The notes under the pieces are model-generated. The model was not told the DNA's origin. It worked only from the letters and a program-made list of their open reading frames with translations, and made no database searches. Below are positions 5,663 through 8,577 of a stretch of DNA of 8,577 nucleotides, one piece after another. Numbering within the stretch: position 1 is the stretch's first letter; every line of letters begins with the position of its first letter. Source of the DNA: Actinomycetota bacterium (GTDB taxonomy: Bacteria > Actinomycetota > Thermoleophilia > Solirubrobacterales > Solirubrobacteraceae); contig WLNX01000068.1 of assembly GCA_009699565.1 (NCBI GenBank), forward strand, positions 1-8,577, written 5' to 3'. The position numbers and the translations under genes are program-made.

Positions 5663-5812
5663 GTGTCACTGGGCAGAGCTACTTGGGGAATCGTCGTTCT
5701 GGTCTGCCTGATCGGAGCGCTGCTGCTGCTTCTGTCCGGCTACCAGGGCTATGCCGCGCTCTCCGTCGCCGTCGCCTTCGCAGCGGCGCTGAACCTCCGC
5801 TCGCCCGCTTAG
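5663..5812 (+). CDS. Small two-helix membrane protein of unknown function (49 residues)
   Basis: This is the only plus-strand gene I accept. From GTG 5663 it reads MSLGRATW, then a hydrophobic helix (about 9-25, GIVVLVCLIGALLLLLSG), the turn YQGY (27-30), a second helix (about 31-43, AALSVAVAFAAAL) and the polar end NLRSPA, stopping at TAG 5810-5812. An in-frame TGA at 5648 rules out a longer form. The GTG is the only standard start there, with a weak GAGAAG ten bases upstream. Support is the protein-like hairpin pattern, with charge at the N-terminus and after helix 2, and the exact fit between HU (divergent) and the CDF gene (convergent, stop codons overlapping). I do not recognise a named family. 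A role cannot be given; small hydrophobic proteins of this kind often modulate membrane complexes. A chance open frame is possible at this length. Confidence 0.6.
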   Translation: MSLGRATWGIVVLVCLIGALLLLLSGYQGYAALSVAVAFAAALNLRSPA

Positions 5813-7209
5813 CCCGCGGGTTCGGTGTGAATGACGACGTCGACGACTTCGCTGTCGCGCTCGCGGATCGCGGCCTCCAGCTCCGTGGCCTTGGCGTGCG
5901 CTTGGGCCAGTGACTGATCGCCAGGAAGCGCAACCGTCATCAATGCGACCGTGCCGCGCGGCTCGCTGTGAACCCTGAGTTCCAGCGGAGCACTTCCTGT
6001 CATCTCGATGACGATCCTTTCGATCTCCCGGTAAAGCTCAGCCGGAGCCTCGCTCGCCGCCACCGGCTCGCGCTGCGAAGTATCGAGCGGCTCGATGTGA
6101 ACGTGAACCGCGTCGATCTCTGGCACGGCAGAGCGGATCGCGGCCTCGACCTCGTCAACCGAGGCGTGGGCCTCAGCCAGCGACTGCCCCGCGGGGAGCT
6201 TGACGTGAAGACTCACATCGGCGCGACCTTCAACACTGACTATCCGCACGTTGTGAACCTCGCGGACCTCAGGCGCGGAAAGGGCAGCACCGCTGACCCT
6301 TTCACGCAGGTGGGAACCGTCCCGCGGCTCAATGTGGATTGTCACGTCGCTGCCCGGCAAGCGCTCGTGGAGCGCCGCTTCAACCCGGTCCGCCATCTCG
6401 TGTCCCTGCTGGACCGCGGCGTCCGCTTCAACGGCAAGGACCGCATCAACGAAGCTGCGTCCTCCCGCCTCGCGGACGCGCAGTCGCCGAATCTCAACGC
6501 CCGGTTCGGCGGCCTCAATCGTTGCCTCGGCGATCAATGACAAACCGGCCGGTGCCCTGTCCATCAGGACGCCGACGTTTACACGGATCAGCCCAACCGC
6601 AGCGCCGATGACGAGCACGGCGACAACAAGGGCGGCAATCGAGTCGGCGCCCTCGTATCCGGCACTGACGAGGATTAGTCCGGCGAGCACTGCAAGTGTG
6701 CCGGCGAAGTCGGAGATGAAATGGAGTGCGTTTGCCCCGAGCGCGGCGCTGTGGTAGCGGCGGGCCGCCCGCCAGGAGGTCACGGCGCGGGAGACGTCCA
6801 CAACCAACACGGTCCCGACAACCGCGAAGACCCACCAGCTGACCTCGACGGCGTGAGGCTGTCCGGACAGGAGGCGGCTGACCGACTCGAACACGATCAC
6901 GCCGCTCATGACCAGCAGGAAGCTTGCTTCGCCGAGTGCGGCTAGGTGCTCGGCTTTGCCGTGGCCGTAAAGGTGATCCCTGTCCGCAGGCCTACCTGCC
7001 ACACGGACCGCAAAGAATGTGAGCACGGCAGCAACGAAATCGGTGCCCGAATGCGCTGCTTCGGCAAGCAGTCCGAGCGAGCCGCTCGCCAGCCCCGCGC
7101 CCAGCTTCAGGGCAACCAGAAAGCCGGCCGCGATGATCGAGAACAGCGCAGTCCGCTGCTGCGGGCTGCCGCTGCCGGCACCGGGGGTATCTACTGGCTG
7201 GTCAGCCAT
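5809..7209 (-). CDS. Cation diffusion facilitator (zinc-type) with three tandem C-terminal domains
   Basis: This 466-residue member of the CDF family exports divalent metal ions in exchange for protons at the cytoplasmic membrane. Six membrane helices fit roughly at 22-44, 47-69, 91-112, 124-143, 160-182 and 188-210. The transport site is H53xxxD57 in helix 2 and H163xxxD167 in helix 5, the HD-HD set usual for Zn2+ transporters (YiiP has DD-HD). DHLYGHGKAEHLAALGE (78-94) is a family signature. After the helices come three CTD copies (about 217-296, 299-376, 385-464), where most CDFs of about 300 residues have one. Each copy ends in a His-x-Glu-Pro-like motif (H292, H371, H461). The ATG at 7209 overlaps rdgB by 19 bases, with GAGG ten bases upstream. 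It is probably co-transcribed with rph-rdgB. No metal regulator gene is in the window, so Zn2+ is inferred from residues only. Confidence 0.92.
   Translation of the reverse strand: MADQPVDTPGAGSGSPQQRTALFSIIAAGFLVALKLGAGLASGSLGLLAEAAHSGTDFVAAVLTFFAVRVAGRPADRDHLYGHGKAEHLAALGEASFLLVMSGVIVFESVSRLLSGQPHAVEVSWWVFAVVGTVLVVDVSRAVTSWRAARRYHSAALGANALHFISDFAGTLAVLAGLILVSAGYEGADSIAALVVAVLVIGAAVGLIRVNVGVLMDRAPAGLSLIAEATIEAAEPGVEIRRLRVREAGGRSFVDAVLAVEADAAVQQGHEMADRVEAALHERLPGSDVTIHIEPRDGSHLRERVSGAALSAPEVREVHNVRIVSVEGRADVSLHVKLPAGQSLAEAHASVDEVEAAIRSAVPEIDAVHVHIEPLDTSQREPVAASEAPAELYREIERIVIEMTGSAPLELRVHSEPRGTVALMTVALPGDQSLAQAHAKATELEAAIRERDSEVVDVVIHTEPAG
5818..6561 (-). repeat. Triplicated cytoplasmic domain coding region inside the CDF gene
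   Basis: Three consecutive segments code for the same alpha/beta metallochaperone-like fold: about 6322-6561, 6082-6315 and 5818-6057. They share the pattern AH...(V/L)EAA(I/L)...V.(I/V)H.EP. Copies 2 and 3 are the closest, with about 20 identical residues in a hand-aligned 37-residue stretch (LPAGQSLAEAH... against LPGDQSLAQAH...). The DNA itself has diverged, so the duplication is old. Confidence 0.8.
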
Positions 7210-7760
7210 GACCTGAAAGCCTCGGCGGCGCGACCGCGGTGACTGATCGAATCCTTTTCCGCGGCGCTGAGCTCGGCCATCGTTCGACCCGGGAACTCGT
7301 CGGGCTCAAAGGCAGGGTCGTAGCCGAACCCGCCGTCACCTCGGGGCTCCGGCGCCCGTGAACCTTCGCAGCTCCCTTCAAAGGTCAGTTCAAGCCCACT
7401 CTCGGGATCGCAGTACGCGATCACGCAGCGGTATTCGAGACGGTCGCCCGGCTCTGTCAGCTCAATCAGCCGCTCAAGATTGGCGGCGTCATCACAGCCC
7501 TCGCCGGCCCAGCGCGCCGAAAGCACTCCCGGCGCACCGTCCAGTGCAGCGACGCATATCCCGGAGTCGTCGGCGATCGTTGCAGCCGAGCTGGTGGCCG
7601 CTCCGGCGCGGGCTTTGATCAGCGCGTTGGCGGCGAAGGTCGAGCCGTCTTCGACAGGCGGGTCGCTTCCCTGCGGCAGCGCCACAAGCTCGCAGCCGGG
7701 GAGAAGGCGCTCGAATTCGCTCAGCTTGTGGCTGTTGTGCGTCGCGAGGGTTAGGCGCAC
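7191..7760 (-). CDS. rdgB: RdgB/HAM1-family non-canonical purine NTP pyrophosphatase
   Basis: The enzyme hydrolyses dITP, ITP and XTP to the monophosphates and so keeps deaminated purines out of DNA and RNA. The 189-residue protein has the full motif set: LATHNSHKLSEFE (5-17, nucleotide binding), VEDGSTFAANALIKA (36-50), IADDSGI (62-68, with Asp65 at the position of the catalytic Asp), APGVLSARWAG (76-86), GGFGYDPAF (143-151) and EKDSISHRG (168-176). I place the start at GTG 7760, the usual HAM1 N-terminus, although the frame is open further upstream to 7913; that extension lies inside rph and has no family character. It begins four bases after the rph TAG (7767-7765), and rph-rdgB is a widely conserved gene pair. 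Its TAG lies within the first codons of the CDF gene. Confidence 0.95.
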   Translation of the reverse strand: MRLTLATHNSHKLSEFERLLPGCELVALPQGSDPPVEDGSTFAANALIKARAGAATSSAATIADDSGICVAALDGAPGVLSARWAGEGCDDAANLERLIELTEPGDRLEYRCVIAYCDPESGLELTFEGSCEGSRAPEPRGDGGFGYDPAFEPDEFPGRTMAELSAAEKDSISHRGRAAEAFRSWLTSQ

Positions 7761-7764
7761 TGGG

Positions 7765-8505
7765 CTACCGGCTTCCGGCGGCGATGGCCGTGTCCTGCGC
7801 CACCCGGAGCTGTTCGATCCCGCCCGCAGCGAGCGCGAGCAGGTCATCGAGATGGGCGCGTTGGAGCGCGGTTCCCTCCGCGGTCGCCTGCACCTCGAGC
7901 AGACCGCCGTCACCTGTCATCACGACATTTGCATCGACCTCGGCGCTGGAGTCTTCGATGTAGTTCAGGTCGAGCATCGGCGTATCGCCGACGATTCCGC
8001 AGGAGACGGCTGCAACCTGACCCGTCAGAGGTGCGCTGCTCAGCTTCCCCTCGGCTACGAGCCGTTGGACGCCGAGAGCCAACGCCACATAGGCCCCGGT
8101 GATCGAAGCGCAGCGCGTTCCGCCGTCGGCCTCGAGAACGTCGCAGTCGATATTGATCGTCATCTCGCCCAGAGCCTCGTAGTCGATGACACCGCGAATG
8201 CAGCGGCCGATCAGACGCTGGATCTCAACAGTGCGCCCGTCCAGCCGACCCTTGCTGATGTCGCGAGCTTTGCGCTCTCCGGTCGATGCGGGCAGCATTC
8301 CGTACTCGGCCGTGAGCCAGCCGAGCCCCTTGCCGGCCCGCCACCGAGGCACGCCCTCTTCGATCGTTGCCGTGCAGATGACTCTGGTGCCTCCGCAGCT
8401 GATCAACGCGGATCCGGTCGCTGTACTCACGAACCCGGGCTCGATCCCAACCGGGCGAAGCTCGTCCGGTTGGCGGCCGTCATGGCGAGACGCGGCGTTG
8501 GTCAT
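7765..8505 (-). CDS. rph: Ribonuclease PH (tRNA nucleotidyltransferase)
   Basis: RNase PH is a phosphate-dependent 3'-5' exoribonuclease that trims tRNA 3' ends and forms a hexameric ring. At 246 residues it has the usual length. Visible are R7HDGRQPDELRPV at the N-terminus, GKGLGWLTAEYGMLPAST (58-75), the basic stretch ERKARDISKGRLDGRTVEIQ (77-96) and the phosphate-binding GGTR (128-131). The acidic catalytic region LDLNYIEDSSAEVDANVVMTG (178-198) holds Asp179, Asp185 and Asp191. The ATG at 8505 has a GGAGG (8516-8520) ten bases upstream and overlaps the stop of the preceding gene by four bases (ATGA). The order glutamate racemase - rph - rdgB resembles the racE/murI...rph-rdgB neighbourhoods of Bacillus and Mycobacterium. 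Nothing is missing; the call is secure. Confidence 0.97.
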   Translation of the reverse strand: MTNAASRHDGRQPDELRPVGIEPGFVSTATGSALISCGGTRVICTATIEEGVPRWRAGKGLGWLTAEYGMLPASTGERKARDISKGRLDGRTVEIQRLIGRCIRGVIDYEALGEMTINIDCDVLEADGGTRCASITGAYVALALGVQRLVAEGKLSSAPLTGQVAAVSCGIVGDTPMLDLNYIEDSSAEVDANVVMTGDGGLLEVQATAEGTALQRAHLDDLLALAAGGIEQLRVAQDTAIAAGSR

Positions 8506-8577
8506 GCGATCACCGCCTCCGGGAGGGTGACATGCTCGACCGGCCCCAGCGGCAATTGGAGAAAACGACTTCCCAGC
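8502..8577 (-). CDS. murI: C-terminal end of an upstream gene, probably glutamate racemase (partial)
   Basis: Twenty-four codons in frame from 8576 to the TGA at 8504-8502 read LGSRFLQLPLGPVEHVTLP plus five residues. The TGA overlaps the rph ATG (ATGA), a typical coupled junction, which is the main reason to believe this frame. The ending (LGSRFL... then ...VEHV.LP) resembles the C-terminus of MurI/RacE, where a 'F..(L/I)(G/A).R(F/W)LG' segment is followed by a short acidic/hydrophobic end. Glutamate racemase genes often lie upstream of rph. MurI supplies D-glutamate for peptidoglycan. With so few residues the identity is a guess; another coding frame or another gene (for example a metallo-beta-lactamase-fold or GerM-like protein) is possible. 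Confidence 0.5.
   Translation of the reverse strand, partial: LGSRFLQLPLGPVEHVTLPEAVIA

Noticed and set aside
5577..5669. Longer HU start at 5669
   Set aside because: The 31 extra residues do not look like HU, while the GTG at 5576 has a perfect Shine-Dalgarno.
5968..6540. 190-codon plus-strand open frame inside the CDF gene
   Set aside because: Mirror frame of the repeated C-terminal domains; no independent features.
7761..7913. Longer rdgB start at 7913
   Set aside because: The extension lies inside rph in another frame and has no HAM1-family sequence; the GTG at 7760 gives the standard N-terminus.
1..8577. Mobile elements, CRISPR arrays, tRNA or rRNA genes
   Set aside because: I looked for terminal inverted repeats, transposase motifs, regular spaced repeats and tRNA-like cloverleaf/CCA segments and saw none.

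Overview
The window is compact, GC-rich bacterial chromosome. Nearly all of it codes on the minus strand, and there is no sign of phage, insertion sequences, CRISPR, tRNA or rRNA. Gene content points to a high-GC actinobacterium: a CBS-less GuaB3-type IMP dehydrogenase beside guaA, a type 2 (mycobacterial-type) PyrF, many GTG starts and many 1-4 base gene junctions. A deep-branching class such as Thermoleophilia (Solirubrobacterales) is my best guess. That placement is an inference from gene content, not a phylogenetic result.

In transcription order (right to left), the first cluster is the tail of a probable glutamate racemase gene (8502-8577), rph (RNase PH), rdgB (non-canonical purine NTP pyrophosphatase) and a zinc-type cation diffusion facilitator (CDF). 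Their junctions are a 4-base overlap, a 4-base gap and a 19-base overlap, so they look like one operon. The CDF carries three tandem copies of the C-terminal cytoplasmic domain where family members usually have one.

Next comes a short non-operonic stretch (5577-5812). It contains a 49-codon plus-strand gene for a small two-helix membrane protein, convergent with the CDF gene (stop codons overlap) and divergent from the HU gene. This small gene is easy to miss and is one of the two most interesting items in the window.

The second cluster runs HU-family DNA-binding protein, pyrF, then a strong hairpin without a U-tract just after the pyrF stop, then a small membrane-anchored LysM protein, a D-alanyl-D-alanine carboxypeptidase, a PfkB-family 1-phosphofructokinase-like sugar kinase, GuaB3 and the start of guaA, which runs off the left edge. 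LysM/carboxypeptidase and guaB3/guaA are each joined by a GTGA stop/start overlap, and the carboxypeptidase and kinase genes are one base apart. The genes combine nucleotide synthesis (pyrF, guaB3, guaA), cell-wall trimming (LysM protein, carboxypeptidase) and nucleoid structure (HU).

No stretch above 300 bases lacks a gene. I see no clear new multi-gene system. The window is mainly housekeeping, with a few unusual features listed under findings.
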